DNA of 64,000 bases, from positions 186,001 through 250,000 of the forward strand of contig CBDEUL010000005.1 of assembly GCA_965243265.1 (NCBI GenBank), read 5' to 3'. This document shows positions 51,585-61,274 of this stretch, one piece after another (the first letter of the stretch is position 1; the number at the start of each line of letters is the position of its first letter). The position numbers and the translations under genes were made by a program. The notes beneath the pieces were generated by a model, which worked only from the letters and a program-made list of their open reading frames with translations, was not told the DNA's origin and searched no databases. The stretch comes from Flavicella sp965243265. GTDB taxonomy: Bacteria; Bacteroidota; Bacteroidia; Flavobacteriales; Flavobacteriaceae.

Positions 51585-52199
51585 CTATAAATCAAATAAC
51601 AAACCTAAATTAAAACTAGATCTTCCATTTCTTATTGTTGTAGTAGAATTCTCGTCAAAAGCATTAGAAAAACCTGACTGTGATTGGTAATCTAATACTA
51701 ATTTAGTTTTTTCAGATAACCTAAATTTATAACCTATACCTAAGGCCAAACCAAAATCAGTTGTAGCAAAAGCATCCTTAACATCCATGTCTTCATGGCC
51801 TACCTCCGCATTAATTAAAAAACCAACATATGGTCCAAAGTTAAAATGCCAACCCTTTGACTTACCAAAATGTAAATTTGCAGTAAGTGGAATTGTCAAA
51901 TAACTTACTCTAAAATCTGTTATTATCATATCTGAACTCCCTTCAGGAATAACAAAACCATCTGCCCAACCTTTTTGGTCATAAATAAGTTGAAAATTAA
52001 TACCCCAACGGTCTGAAAAGAAATATTCTCCTGAAGCACCTATATTTATTCCTCCCTTTGAACTTGTTGATGTATTTTCAGAAGTCACATTCGATATGTT
52101 ATACCCTAAGTTCACTCCAAATTCTATATCACCCTTTTCTTGTGCGCTTGTACTAAAAACAGTTAAAAAAACAACCGCAACTACTATTAAATTTTTCAT
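51585..52199 (-). CDS. Outer-membrane beta-barrel protein (porin family), 204 aa
   Basis: A signal peptide (MKNLIVVAVVFLTVFSTSAQ) and eight alternating amphipathic strands of the OmpX/OprF-like class (FGVNLGYNISNVT, YLTIPLTANLHFG, GFLINAEVGHED) ending SSFNLGLLFDL. It sits in the outer membrane; role unknown. The ATG at 52199 is chosen for the signal; the frame extends 12 codons upstream without support. Confidence 0.9.
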   Translation of the reverse strand: MKNLIVVAVVFLTVFSTSAQEKGDIEFGVNLGYNISNVTSENTSTSSKGGINIGASGEYFFSDRWGINFQLIYDQKGWADGFVIPEGSSDMIITDFRVSYLTIPLTANLHFGKSKGWHFNFGPYVGFLINAEVGHEDMDVKDAFATTDFGLALGIGYKFRLSEKTKLVLDYQSQSGFSNAFDENSTTTIRNGRSSFNLGLLFDL

Positions 52200-52323
52200 A
52201 ATATATTTTTTAAAATTTCGTGCAAAACTAACCAATGATTAAACCTCTTACAAGTTCTTTTTAAAAAAAACGAACTTCTAAACTTAGTTTTATATATTTT
52301 TACTGTTCACCAAAAAAATCACT

Positions 52324-53262
52324 ATGTCAACTCTTATTTTTATAGTCCCAATTATCCTAATTATATCTTTAGGTCTTTTTACTGTACAACAACAAACAAC
52401 AGCTATTGTAGAACGGTTTGGAAAGTTTCAAAGCATTCGCCAATCAGGTCTACAAATTAAAATTCCTTTGATTGATAAAATTTCTGGTCGTGTTAGTTTA
52501 AAAATTCAGCAACTAGATGTTATTGTTGAAACAAAAACTAAAGACGATGTTTTTGTTCAACTAAAAATATCTGTACAATTTCAAATTTTACGTGAAAAAG
52601 TATACGATGCTTTTTACAAACTCCAAAACCCGCATGATCAAATTACAGCTTATGTTTTTGATACTGTAAGAGCCGAAGTTCCTAAAATGAAACTAGACGA
52701 TGTTTTTGAGAAAAAAGATGATATCGCACAGGCTATCAAACGTGAATTAAAAGAATCTATGTTAGATTATGGATACGATATTGTAAAAGCACTGGTTACC
52801 GATATTGATCCTGATACACAGGTAAAAGAGGCTATGAATAGAATTAATGCTGCCGAACGTGAAAAATTAGCTGCACAATTTGAAGGGGATGCGCAACGTA
52901 TTTTAATTGTAGAACGTGCCAAAGCTGAGGCTGAAAGCAAACGCTTGCAAGGAAAGGGTATTGCCGATCAACGAAGAGAAATTGCTCGTGGTTTAGAAGA
53001 GTCTGTTGATGTTTTAAACCAAGCAGGAATCAACTCACAAGAAGCTTCTGCTTTAATTGTTATTACACAACATTACGACACTTTACAATCTATAGGTTCT
53101 GATACCAATAGCAACCTTATTTTATTACCTAACAACCCTAATGCAGCCAGCTCTATGCTAAACGACATGGTTACAAGTTTGGTAGCAGCTAATAAAGTTA
53201 ATGAGAGCTCTAATACCCCAAGAACAAAAAATCCAGATATAAATAACGAAAAAAATAGTTAG
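52324..53262 (+). CDS. SPFH/band-7 (stomatin-like) membrane protein, 312 aa
   Basis: An N-terminal membrane segment (IVPIILIISLGLFTV), a band-7 domain (ERFGKFQSIRQSGLQIKIPL) and a long helical region (INAAEREKLAAQFEGDAQRI). SPFH proteins form oligomeric membrane scaffolds and often act with membrane proteases. It is followed 2 bases on by the YbjQ gene, so the two are co-transcribed. Confidence 0.93.
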   Translation: MSTLIFIVPIILIISLGLFTVQQQTTAIVERFGKFQSIRQSGLQIKIPLIDKISGRVSLKIQQLDVIVETKTKDDVFVQLKISVQFQILREKVYDAFYKLQNPHDQITAYVFDTVRAEVPKMKLDDVFEKKDDIAQAIKRELKESMLDYGYDIVKALVTDIDPDTQVKEAMNRINAAEREKLAAQFEGDAQRILIVERAKAEAESKRLQGKGIADQRREIARGLEESVDVLNQAGINSQEASALIVITQHYDTLQSIGSDTNSNLILLPNNPNAASSMLNDMVTSLVAANKVNESSNTPRTKNPDINNEKNS

Positions 53263-53264
53263 GT

Positions 53265-53582
53265 ATGATTGTAACAACAACAAACACCGTAGAAACTCAT
53301 AAAATAACACAATATTGCGGCATTGTTACTGGTGAGACCATTATTGGTGCTAATTTTCTAAAAGATTTTTTTGCAAAAATTACCGATGTTATTGGAGGTA
53401 GATCTAGCTCTTACGAAAGGGTTTTAAGAGAGGCTAAAGAAACGGCTTTAAATGAAATGACCCAGGAAGCTAGAAAACTAGGTGCCAATGCTATTGTTGG
53501 GGTAGACCTTGATTATGAAACTTTAGGAAAATCTGGTGGTATGCTTATGGTAACTGCTTCTGGAACTGCTGTAAAATTTTAA
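53265..53582 (+). CDS. YbjQ/UPF0145 family protein, 105 aa
   Basis: A heavy-metal-binding-domain-like (YbjQ) fold: YCGIVTGETIIGANFLKD, RSSSYERVLREAKETAL and LGANAIVGVDLDYET. Cytoplasmic, pentameric in known structures, of unknown function. The start is the ATG 2 bases after the SPFH stop. A very strong hairpin follows. Confidence 0.93.
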   Translation: MIVTTTNTVETHKITQYCGIVTGETIIGANFLKDFFAKITDVIGGRSSSYERVLREAKETALNEMTQEARKLGANAIVGVDLDYETLGKSGGMLMVTASGTAVKF

Positions 53583-53600
53583 TAAACCAATGGAAACACT

Positions 53601-53648
53601 ATAAATCAAAAATCCCTGTTGAATTTTCAACAGGGATTTTTGATTTAT
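53601..53648. terminator. Very long hairpin terminator
   Basis: A perfect 23-bp stem beginning ATAAATCAAAAATCCCTGTT around a 2-base loop, between the convergent ybjQ-like gene and metG. It is the longest perfect stem in the window. Confidence 0.85.
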
Positions 53649-53700
53649 AAACTTCAATATTGCAATCTAACCTAATGCATTGAACAGGTTTACTCAAAAA

Positions 53701-55758
53701 CTAACTTACCTGAGAACCGTTTGCTACATTTTCTGTTGATGGTTGTACAAAAGCCAATTTTCCGTCTTTGGTATCTGTCATTAAAATCATTCCCTGACTC
53801 TCTACTCCTCTCAATTTTCTAGGTGCTAAGTTTACCAATACAGATACTTGTTGCCCTACAATATCTTCTGGCTTAAAGCTTTCTGCAATACCTGAAACAA
53901 TCGTTCTTACATCAATACCTGTATCTACTTTTAATACCAATAACTTTTTCGCCTTTGGCATTTTTTCGGCTTCAATAATAGTTCCTGTACGGATATCCAT
54001 TTTACTAAAGTCCTCAAAAGTAATGGTTTCTTTTTCTGGTTCTACTTCTTTCATTTCTGCTTCGTTTGCCAACTTAGTCGCTTCTAATTTATCTAATTGT
54101 GCTTGTACCTCTGCATCTTCTATCTTAGCAAACAACAATTCTGCTTTTCCTATCTGATGTCCTGCCTCCAACAAAACCTCTTCTTTTGCTACACTGTCCC
54201 AAACCAACGAAGGCGAAACATCTAATATTTTCTTTAATTTTTTAGATGTAAACGGCAAAAACGGCTCACATAAAACAGACAATCCCGCAGCTATCTGTAA
54301 AGCTACATTCATAATCGTTTGCACACGTTCAGGGTTTGTTTTTATTTGTTTCCAAGGCTCTTCATCTGCCAAGTATTTATTTCCCAAACGGGCAAAATTC
54401 ATCAACTCACTCAAAGCCTCTCTAAAACGGTAACGCTCTATAGATTTTGAAATTACCTGAGGGTATGCTCTTAATTGTTCTAAAGTTTCCTCATCTAAAT
54501 CAGTATACTCTACAACCTCTGGTACAACACCTCCATAATATTTATTGGTAAGCACTACAACACGGTTTACAAAATTCCCAAAAATTGCTACCAACTCATT
54601 GTTGTTACGTGCCTGAAAATCTTTCCATGTAAAATCATTATCCTTTGTTTCTGGTGCACTTGCTGTTAAAGCATATCGTAAAACATCTTGCTTTTCTGGA
54701 AACTCTTCTAAATATTCATGTAACCAAACAGCCCAATTTTTAGATGTCGATAGTTTATTTCCTTCTAAATTTAAAAACTCGTTTGCAGGCACATTGTCTG
54801 GCAAAATATAATCTCCCTGTGCTTTTAACATTGCAGGAAAAATAATACAGTGAAAAACAATATTGTCTTTCCCTATAAAGTGTACCAATTTTGTGTCTTT
54901 ATCTTTCCAGTACGGTTCCCAATCTTTACCTTCTCTTGCTGCCCATTCTTTGGTTGATGAAATATATCCTATAGGAGCATCAAACCATACATAAAGCACT
55001 TTTCCTTCTCCTCCTTCTGCTGGTACAGGAATTCCCCAATCTAAATCACGAGTTACCGCACGTGGACGCAAACCATCATCTATCCATGATTTTACTTGCC
55101 CGTATACATTCGGTTTCCAATCCTCTTTATGTCCTTCTAAAATCCACTCTTTTAAAAAAGCCTCGTGCTTATCTAACGGCAAAAACCAATGCTTGGTTTC
55201 TTTTACCGTAGGCACATTTCCTGTAATAGTCGATTTTGGGTTTATTAAATCTGTAGCATTGTGTGATGTTCCACACTTTTCGCATTGATCTCCATAAGAT
55301 TCTTCGTTACCACATTTAGGGCAAGTTCCTACAACAAATCTATCTGCTAAAAATTGTTTTGCTTCTGCGTCATATAATTGCTCTTCTACCTTTTCTACAA
55401 ATTCTCCTTTTGCATTTAATTGCTGAAAGTATTCTGAAGCTGTTTCATGGTGAATTGGTGCTGATGTACGAGAATAATTGTCAAAAGAAATTCCAAAATC
55501 TTCAAATGATTTTTTTATAATTCCATGGTATTTATCTACAACATCTTGTGGTGTTACTCCTTCTTTTTTTGCTGTAATAGTAATAGGGACTCCGTGCTCA
55601 TCAGATCCACCAACAAAAGCAACATCGGTTCCTTTTCCTCTTAAATATCGTGCGTAAATATCGGCAGGCACATAAACCCCCGCTAAATGACCTATGTGTA
55701 CAGGACCGTTTGTGTACGGCAAAGCTGCAGTAATAGTAACTCTTTTTGGATTGCTCAT
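53701..55758 (-). CDS. metG: Methionyl-tRNA synthetase, 685 aa
   Basis: Class I synthetase: HIGH-type GPVHIGHLAG, KMSKS-type GNKLSTSKNW, and a zinc knuckle CPKCGNEESYGDQCEKC. A C-terminal tRNA-binding domain (EMR-like, FSKMDIRTGTIIEAEKMPK) is present from about residue 580. It charges tRNA-Met. Complete length and start. Confidence 0.97.
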   Translation of the reverse strand: MSNPKRVTITAALPYTNGPVHIGHLAGVYVPADIYARYLRGKGTDVAFVGGSDEHGVPITITAKKEGVTPQDVVDKYHGIIKKSFEDFGISFDNYSRTSAPIHHETASEYFQQLNAKGEFVEKVEEQLYDAEAKQFLADRFVVGTCPKCGNEESYGDQCEKCGTSHNATDLINPKSTITGNVPTVKETKHWFLPLDKHEAFLKEWILEGHKEDWKPNVYGQVKSWIDDGLRPRAVTRDLDWGIPVPAEGGEGKVLYVWFDAPIGYISSTKEWAAREGKDWEPYWKDKDTKLVHFIGKDNIVFHCIIFPAMLKAQGDYILPDNVPANEFLNLEGNKLSTSKNWAVWLHEYLEEFPEKQDVLRYALTASAPETKDNDFTWKDFQARNNNELVAIFGNFVNRVVVLTNKYYGGVVPEVVEYTDLDEETLEQLRAYPQVISKSIERYRFREALSELMNFARLGNKYLADEEPWKQIKTNPERVQTIMNVALQIAAGLSVLCEPFLPFTSKKLKKILDVSPSLVWDSVAKEEVLLEAGHQIGKAELLFAKIEDAEVQAQLDKLEATKLANEAEMKEVEPEKETITFEDFSKMDIRTGTIIEAEKMPKAKKLLVLKVDTGIDVRTIVSGIAESFKPEDIVGQQVSVLVNLAPRKLRGVESQGMILMTDTKDGKLAFVQPSTENVANGSQVS

Positions 55759-55871
55759 TTGAAAATTTTAATTGGCTGCAAAGTTAAGGATTAATGTTGA
55801 CTCATACTACCTTGAAATCCTTTGACGATTCAATTTAAAAGGTTCTTTTTTTACTAGTCTTTATTCATAAA

Positions 55872-55906
55872 AAAAGCTCGTTTTCAACTATTGAAAACGA
55901 GCTTTT
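55872..55906 (-). terminator. Terminator after amtB
   Basis: A 16-bp stem (AAAAGCTCGTTTTCAA with its complement) around CTA, between metG's start side and the amtB stop. Confidence 0.8.
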
Positions 55907-55939
55907 GTGTTTTTATAATCTAGTTAATTATAGCTTTTA

Positions 55940-57244
55940 CTATAGATCATCTACATTGTCTTTATGTATGTTAATTTGTGATTCTCCATGGTAACTAACA
56001 TCCATTCCTTCTAACTCATGCTTCTTATGAATACGTGCTCCTCCTGTTATTTTTGAAACCACTATAAACACAATGTATGTAGCTATTGCAGAATAGATAA
56101 TTGTTGCTCCTACAGATTTTAACTGCAATAAAACTTGCCAAGGGTTACCGTCAATCAAACCAGCTCCATCTGGGTTTACTGCACTTGTTGCAAATACTCC
56201 TGTTAAAATTGCCCCTGCAATACCTACTAAACCGTGCATTCCAAAAGCATCTAAAGTATCATCGTGTCCTGTAAATGATTTGAATTTTACAACTCCCCAG
56301 TATCCTACAACACTTCCTATTGCTCCTATAACCAAAGCTCCTCCTACATCTACAAAACCTGCTGCTGGTGTAATAGCTACCAAACCAGAAACTGCTCCAG
56401 ATGCCATACCAATCAATGTTGGTTTTTTAACTATTTTCCATTCTATTATTAACCAAACAATACCTCCAATACAAGCGGCTACATTGGTAGTTAAAATTGC
56501 ACTAGCTGCAATTCCATTGGCTGCATACGCAGATCCTCCATTAAATCCATGCCATCCGAACCACAACAAAGCAGCTCCAAGAATCATTAATTTTATTGAT
56601 GATGGTTTGCGTTCTTCATCTAAATGCAAACGCTTTCCTAACAACAGTGATAAAACCAAACCTGCAACCCCTGCGTTTACGTGAATAACGGTACCTCCTG
56701 CAAAATCTAAATCGCCATGTAAAAACCCATCAGATCCCCATACCCAGTGACATACTGGTGCGTATACTACAATTACCCATAAAAATGAGAAAATTGTCCA
56801 GGTAGAAAATTTTACTCTTTCAATAATAGATCCAGATACAATGGCTACTGCAATAGCAGCAAAAGTTCCCTGAAACATAACATCTAATAAAATAGGAATA
56901 CTTCCATTAGTATCTAAAGGTGTTATTCCGTTCAATAAAAAATAATCTAGCCCTCCTATAAAACCATTTCCTTCTGAAAAAGCCAAACTATAGCCTACAA
57001 GTACCCAAGCAATAATTCCTGTACAGAAAGAAACAAAAGACATTCCTATTGTATTTAATACCGATTTATTTTGTGTTAATCCTGAATAAAACAGTGCCAA
57101 ACCTGCTGGTGTCATCATCATTACTAAAGCTGTAGACATCAACATCCAAGCAGTATCTCCCGTGTTGAGATTATTTGCATCTGTTGCTGCAAAAACAGAA
57201 CCTCCAACCAAAAGAGTCATAAGTAACATTAAATTTTTCTTCAT
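55940..57244 (-). CDS. amtB: Ammonium transporter, 434 aa
   Basis: An Amt/Rh channel: signal sequence MKKNLMLLMTLLVGGSVFA, eleven or so membrane helices, and typical blocks LFYSGLTQNKSVLNT, GGTVIHVNAGVAGLVLSLLL and FGMHGLVGIAGAILTG (the last carrying a pore His). It conducts ammonium across the inner membrane. No glnK gene is next to it. A TAGTTTTG -7 box is about 62 bases upstream. Confidence 0.96.
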   Translation of the reverse strand: MKKNLMLLMTLLVGGSVFAATDANNLNTGDTAWMLMSTALVMMMTPAGLALFYSGLTQNKSVLNTIGMSFVSFCTGIIAWVLVGYSLAFSEGNGFIGGLDYFLLNGITPLDTNGSIPILLDVMFQGTFAAIAVAIVSGSIIERVKFSTWTIFSFLWVIVVYAPVCHWVWGSDGFLHGDLDFAGGTVIHVNAGVAGLVLSLLLGKRLHLDEERKPSSIKLMILGAALLWFGWHGFNGGSAYAANGIAASAILTTNVAACIGGIVWLIIEWKIVKKPTLIGMASGAVSGLVAITPAAGFVDVGGALVIGAIGSVVGYWGVVKFKSFTGHDDTLDAFGMHGLVGIAGAILTGVFATSAVNPDGAGLIDGNPWQVLLQLKSVGATIIYSAIATYIVFIVVSKITGGARIHKKHELEGMDVSYHGESQINIHKDNVDDL

Positions 57245-57259
57245 AATTTGTAATTTGTT

Positions 57260-57275
57260 AGTTGAACAAGCTCAA
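57260..57275. promoter_or_regulatory. Inverted repeat in amtB leader
   Basis: GTTGA-ACAAGC-TCAAC lies between the amtB -7 box and start codon, a possible operator. It also resembles a TTCGACAAGCTCAG-type repeat core, so its meaning is open. Confidence 0.3.
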
Positions 57276-57305
57276 CTATTGTCTAAAATTGATAATTTAA
57301 AGGCA

Positions 57306-57313
57306 CAAAACTA
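57306..57313 (-). promoter_or_regulatory. -7 box upstream of amtB
   Basis: On the minus strand TAGTTTTG fits TAnnTTTG, 62-69 bases before the amtB ATG. Confidence 0.5.
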
Positions 57314-57390
57314 CGTATTTTTACGAGTATATTAAAATCTAAGTACTACAAGCTTTTCTTTGCTTATTTTTGTTGAATAAAACCAAAACC

Positions 57391-58365
57391 TTGAAAAAAA
57401 TATTTCTCTTTCTTTGTTGCTTTCAATCACTAATTGCTCAAAAAAACATTCCCATGATTCAACCTTCATTCTTACAACAGGGAGACACCATTGCTATTGT
57501 TGCTCCTGCAGGGGTTATTAAAAATGAAAAAAGTATCTATGATGCTAAAAAACTAGCTGAAAATTGGGGCTTAAAAGTAGTTATAGGGAAACATGTTTTT
57601 GACAAGTATCATCATTTTTCTGCTACAGATAAAAACAGGTTGTCTGATATGCAAGAAGCTCTCAACAATACAACTATAAAAGCTATTTGGTGTGCTAGAG
57701 GTGGTTATGGTACCGTAAGAATTATCGATGATTTAGATTTTACTTCTTTTCAAAAACAACCTAAATGGGTTATCGGTTATTCTGATATTACTGTTTTACA
57801 CAATCACATACATAATTTAGGTATTGAAACTTTGCATGGAATGATGCCTGTAAACATGGAGTTTTCAGAAGTTAGTAGGCAAGAAAGTGTAAAAAGTTTA
57901 CAAAAAGCATTGTTTGGTGAACAGATAATTTACAACATTCCTAGTTCTTCTTTTAATAAAACAGGAACAGCTGAAGGAGTTTTAGTTGGAGGAAATCTGA
58001 CTATTTTAGAAAACTTATTGGGAACAAAATCTTCTATAGACACTTCTAATAAAATAGTGTTTTTTGAAGAAATTGGTGAATACAAATACCATATCGACAG
58101 ATTGATTAGAGCACTAGATAGAAATGATTATTTTAAAACTTGTAACGGAATTATTGTAGGTGGTATAAGTCACGTTAAAAAGAACAACCCTAGTTTTGGA
58201 CAGTCTATTGAAGTGCTTATTTTAGATATCGTAAAAAAATACGATATCCCTGTTGTTTTTAATTTTCCTGCGGGACACGATCCTGAAAACAGGGCTTTAT
58301 TATTGGGTAAAAAAATAAAACTTACTGTTACAAAAGCATCTTCTGAAATTCAATTTTTAGACTAG
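57391..58365 (+). CDS. LD-carboxypeptidase (LdcA family), 324 aa
   Basis: Peptidase S66 family, removing the terminal D-alanine from murein tetrapeptides. Conserved blocks are VAPAGVIKNEKSIYD, CARGGYGTVRIID, IGYSDITVLHNHI (nucleophile Ser), FFEEIGEYKYHIDR (Glu) and FPAGHDPENRALLLG (His). I start at TTG 57391 (first residues KKIFLFLCCFQSLIAQ), which gives a signal peptide; an internal ATG at 57454 (MIQPSFLQQGD) is the alternative for a cytoplasmic protein. The next gene starts 28 bases after the stop. Confidence 0.93.
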   Translation: MKKIFLFLCCFQSLIAQKNIPMIQPSFLQQGDTIAIVAPAGVIKNEKSIYDAKKLAENWGLKVVIGKHVFDKYHHFSATDKNRLSDMQEALNNTTIKAIWCARGGYGTVRIIDDLDFTSFQKQPKWVIGYSDITVLHNHIHNLGIETLHGMMPVNMEFSEVSRQESVKSLQKALFGEQIIYNIPSSSFNKTGTAEGVLVGGNLTILENLLGTKSSIDTSNKIVFFEEIGEYKYHIDRLIRALDRNDYFKTCNGIIVGGISHVKKNNPSFGQSIEVLILDIVKKYDIPVVFNFPAGHDPENRALLLGKKIKLTVTKASSEIQFLD

Positions 58366-58392
58366 TCTGCATTTTTGTACCTTGAAAGGAAA

Positions 58393-58752
58393 ATGGCTAT
58401 TCACAACGATCTTGGAAAAGAAGGGGAACTTCTTGCTAAAGAATATCTTCTAAAAAACAACTATACTATTTTAGCACAAAATTGGAGGTTTTTAAAAGCA
58501 GAAATAGACATTATTGCTCAAAAAGGGGATACACTGGCTATTGTTGAAGTAAAAACCAGAACAAGTGCTTATTTCGGAAACCCTGAAGAGTTTATTAGCC
58601 CTAAAAAAATAAAGCTACTAGTAACTGCTGCCAACGAATACGTAATTTCTAACGACTTAAATGTTGACGTTCGATTTGATATTATTGCTGTTATAAAAAA
58701 CAAAAAAGTAACTCAAATAGAACATCTAAAAAACGCTTTTTTACATTTTTAA
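58393..58752 (+). CDS. yraN: YraN/UPF0102-family endonuclease-like protein, 119 aa
   Basis: A PD-(D/E)XK-type fold: EGELLAKEYLLKNNYTILAQ, EIDIIAQKGDTLAIVEVKTR (Glu/Asp/Lys core) and FGNPEEFISPKKIKLL. The family is found almost everywhere in bacteria and linked to DNA repair or Holliday junction processing without firm proof. Start ATG 58393 has AAGGAAA directly before it. Confidence 0.93.
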   Translation: MAIHNDLGKEGELLAKEYLLKNNYTILAQNWRFLKAEIDIIAQKGDTLAIVEVKTRTSAYFGNPEEFISPKKIKLLVTAANEYVISNDLNVDVRFDIIAVIKNKKVTQIEHLKNAFLHF

Positions 58753-58781
58753 TTTTTTACTATTTTTAGTAAAAAAATTCT

Positions 58782-59903
58782 ATGATAACGTATTTTAAAA
58801 CCTCTCTCCTATACTTTTTCTTTTTATTCAACCTTTTTAATCTAAATGCTCAGTGGACCTATCAAAAAAATGTAGTCCCTTTTACTGGTGACCTTATCAT
58901 TACTTATGATGTTATTTATGAAAAAAAGCTTACCGAACAACAGAAAAAACACCCAGCCTACATCGATGAAATTGTTGTAAACTTCAACAAAAAAAACTTA
59001 TTAGTTGAAAGAGTTTTTAAACATAAAATAGACAACAATTTCAAGTTGTTTAATTACTCAGAAAAAAAAGCATACTCTTGTTATACCTCTAGTGGGCGAA
59101 AATTAAGTACTGCTTATAAATTTCAAGAACCTAAAACTGAAACTGCTCTCCAAAAAGGAAAACAGAAAAAAATAGCGGGTATTACTTGTGATGTCTCTCT
59201 AGTAACACAAAGAGGTAAATCTTATGAAATTTGTCACACTAAACGCTTAGGCCTTAGGTATCCAAAAAACTTTAACGTTGATGGTTTTATACTAGAATAT
59301 CCTGGTTATCACAAGTTTTTAGGGGCTTACAAAATAATTGCCAAACAAATAACCAACCATCAATTGTCTGATGTAGTCTACTCTCTCAAAGGCTACTATA
59401 TTAGCGAAGCAGAAGACCTTGTAGAAAGGCATGAAAAATACAAGGAAACGTCTAATGAAATGATTGGATCTACAGTTCCTAAATATAAATTCAAAACACT
59501 TACTAATAAAGAATATAATTCTAAAGAAATGACTGGTAAGGTTGTTGTATTTAATTTTTGGTTTACAACCTGTCCTCCTTGTAAATCTGAAATACCTGTA
59601 TTAAACGACTTAAAAAAGAAATACAAAGATAATGACGACGTGGTTTTTATTGCAATTGCTCTAGACCCTACTTACAAACTTTTAGATTTCTTTAAAACTA
59701 CACGTTTTGATTATGATATAGTAGCTAACGGCAATAAAATTAGTGCTCTTAGAAAACTAAAAATTACTGCATATCCCACAAATATTATTGTAGACAAAAA
59801 TGGTATTATACAGCATTACCATGTTGGTGGTGTTAGTAAAGGAAGTATTCACAATATTTCTCGTAAAATTGACGAGGCTCTAATAGCGCCTTTAAAAAGT
59901 TAA
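58782..59903 (+). CDS. Exported TlpA-type thioredoxin protein, 373 aa
   Basis: A signal peptide (LLYFFFLFNLFNLNAQ), an N-terminal GLPGLI-like beta domain (TGDLIITYDVIYEKK, KKIAGITCDVS) and a C-terminal thioredoxin domain with FNFWFTTCPPCKSEIPVL. It should reduce or handle disulfides in the periplasm. Its stop directly abuts the stop of the convergent 59904 gene. Confidence 0.9.
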   Translation: MITYFKTSLLYFFFLFNLFNLNAQWTYQKNVVPFTGDLIITYDVIYEKKLTEQQKKHPAYIDEIVVNFNKKNLLVERVFKHKIDNNFKLFNYSEKKAYSCYTSSGRKLSTAYKFQEPKTETALQKGKQKKIAGITCDVSLVTQRGKSYEICHTKRLGLRYPKNFNVDGFILEYPGYHKFLGAYKIIAKQITNHQLSDVVYSLKGYYISEAEDLVERHEKYKETSNEMIGSTVPKYKFKTLTNKEYNSKEMTGKVVVFNFWFTTCPPCKSEIPVLNDLKKKYKDNDDVVFIAIALDPTYKLLDFFKTTRFDYDIVANGNKISALRKLKITAYPTNIIVDKNGIIQHYHVGGVSKGSIHNISRKIDEALIAPLKS

Positions 59904-61244
59904 TTATTTTAAGCTGTTGATACTTTCTTTTAGGTTTTCAAAACCAGAAGGTTTGTCTAAAATAACTTTATGTTCGTTTAATAAAATATAAGTTGGTGTT
60001 GCAGAAATATCATAGGTTTCTACAATTTCATTTTCCCATTTATTTAACTTTAAAACATGAATCCAACCCTTAAAATTAGGTTTTAATATTTCCCATCCTT
60101 TAGGGCTTTTCTCTAAAGCTATTGCAACTACTTGAATATCTTTTTTATCTGCTAAAAACGTATAAATTTCTGGTAATTGGGCTCTACAGTGTGAGCAACC
60201 ACTACTCCAAAATACAAGTAAATAATTTTTATGCGTATTTAGCTCTGATAGTTTGTGTGAAACACCCGCTTCTTCCCAAGTAATTTCAGGAGCAACTTTA
60301 CCAATAGTTACAGCAATTCTATCTAAAACATTCTCTTTATATCCTTCCCTTTTCTGTATTTCTGGTAAAGTATCGTAATATTTTTCAAATAAATAAAGCA
60401 ACATTTCTTCGTCTTCGTACTTTACAAACTCTTCAATCAAAACTTCTGTTAAGTCTTTTCGCAATTCTAGCCTGTTTGCACTTTCTAAAACTTTACTTAC
60501 CGACTCTTTATAAATTTGCTGCTGAATATCTTTATCTTCAGAGTAGTTTATATAAAACACGTAATCTACTATCCTGTCTGCTAAAAAAGAAGAGCTTTGC
60601 AAAACAGTATCGTTAAAGTTTATATACCTAAAAAAGTTTTCTTTGACATTTTTTAAATACACCTGTGGCTCTTCTACTATTGTTACTGAATTATATCGTT
60701 TGGTTGCTTTTATAAAATGATAAGCCAATGTTCCTTTTGATTTCTCTTCATAACCTGCCTGTAAAGAGTTTAAAGAAGCCAATACTTCGGTATATAAACT
60801 ATTGTGTTTTAAATCTGATTTTTTAAAATGTACCGCCTGCAAAGAGTCTATTTTTTGTTGCTGCTCCATGATCACACTCAAATACGATTGATACAATTTA
60901 TTTTCTTCTGAAACCGAAAAAACAACAGTTCCTTCTGCGTAATTAGGGTCAAAAGAAAAAGCAACATTTTCTTTATTGAACAAAAAATCTAGATGAGCTC
61001 CTTCCTTTAGGCTATATACCACTCTATACATACCTTGATGCGCCTTTGCTGGTAACTCAAAACTAAAGGTATTGTCCTTTATTTTTGTGTTTTTTATATA
61101 AAACTGTCTACCTTCTTTTACCTGATATAGTATTGCCCATTTATAACCTTTGGTATTTTGAGTAAGACTTCCTTCAATTGTATATTGTGCTTTTGCAAAA
61201 AATGTTGTTAAAAACAATAGAAAAAATAAAATTCTGGGTTTCAT
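59904..61244 (-). CDS. Exported TlpA/DUF4369-like thioredoxin protein, 446 aa
   Basis: A signal peptide (ILFFLLFLTTFFAKA), a DUF4369-like N-terminal domain (YTIEGSLTQNTKGYKWA), a helical middle and a C-terminal thioredoxin domain with VFWSSGCSHCRAQLPEI. A CSHC redox pair is visible. Likely periplasmic. It is convergent with the preceding gene and has no spacing. Confidence 0.88.
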   Translation of the reverse strand: MKPRILFFLLFLTTFFAKAQYTIEGSLTQNTKGYKWAILYQVKEGRQFYIKNTKIKDNTFSFELPAKAHQGMYRVVYSLKEGAHLDFLFNKENVAFSFDPNYAEGTVVFSVSEENKLYQSYLSVIMEQQQKIDSLQAVHFKKSDLKHNSLYTEVLASLNSLQAGYEEKSKGTLAYHFIKATKRYNSVTIVEEPQVYLKNVKENFFRYINFNDTVLQSSSFLADRIVDYVFYINYSEDKDIQQQIYKESVSKVLESANRLELRKDLTEVLIEEFVKYEDEEMLLYLFEKYYDTLPEIQKREGYKENVLDRIAVTIGKVAPEITWEEAGVSHKLSELNTHKNYLLVFWSSGCSHCRAQLPEIYTFLADKKDIQVVAIALEKSPKGWEILKPNFKGWIHVLKLNKWENEIVETYDISATPTYILLNEHKVILDKPSGFENLKESINSLK

Positions 61245-61274
61245 AACGAGCTTCTTTTTAAGAATTGTACTTAC

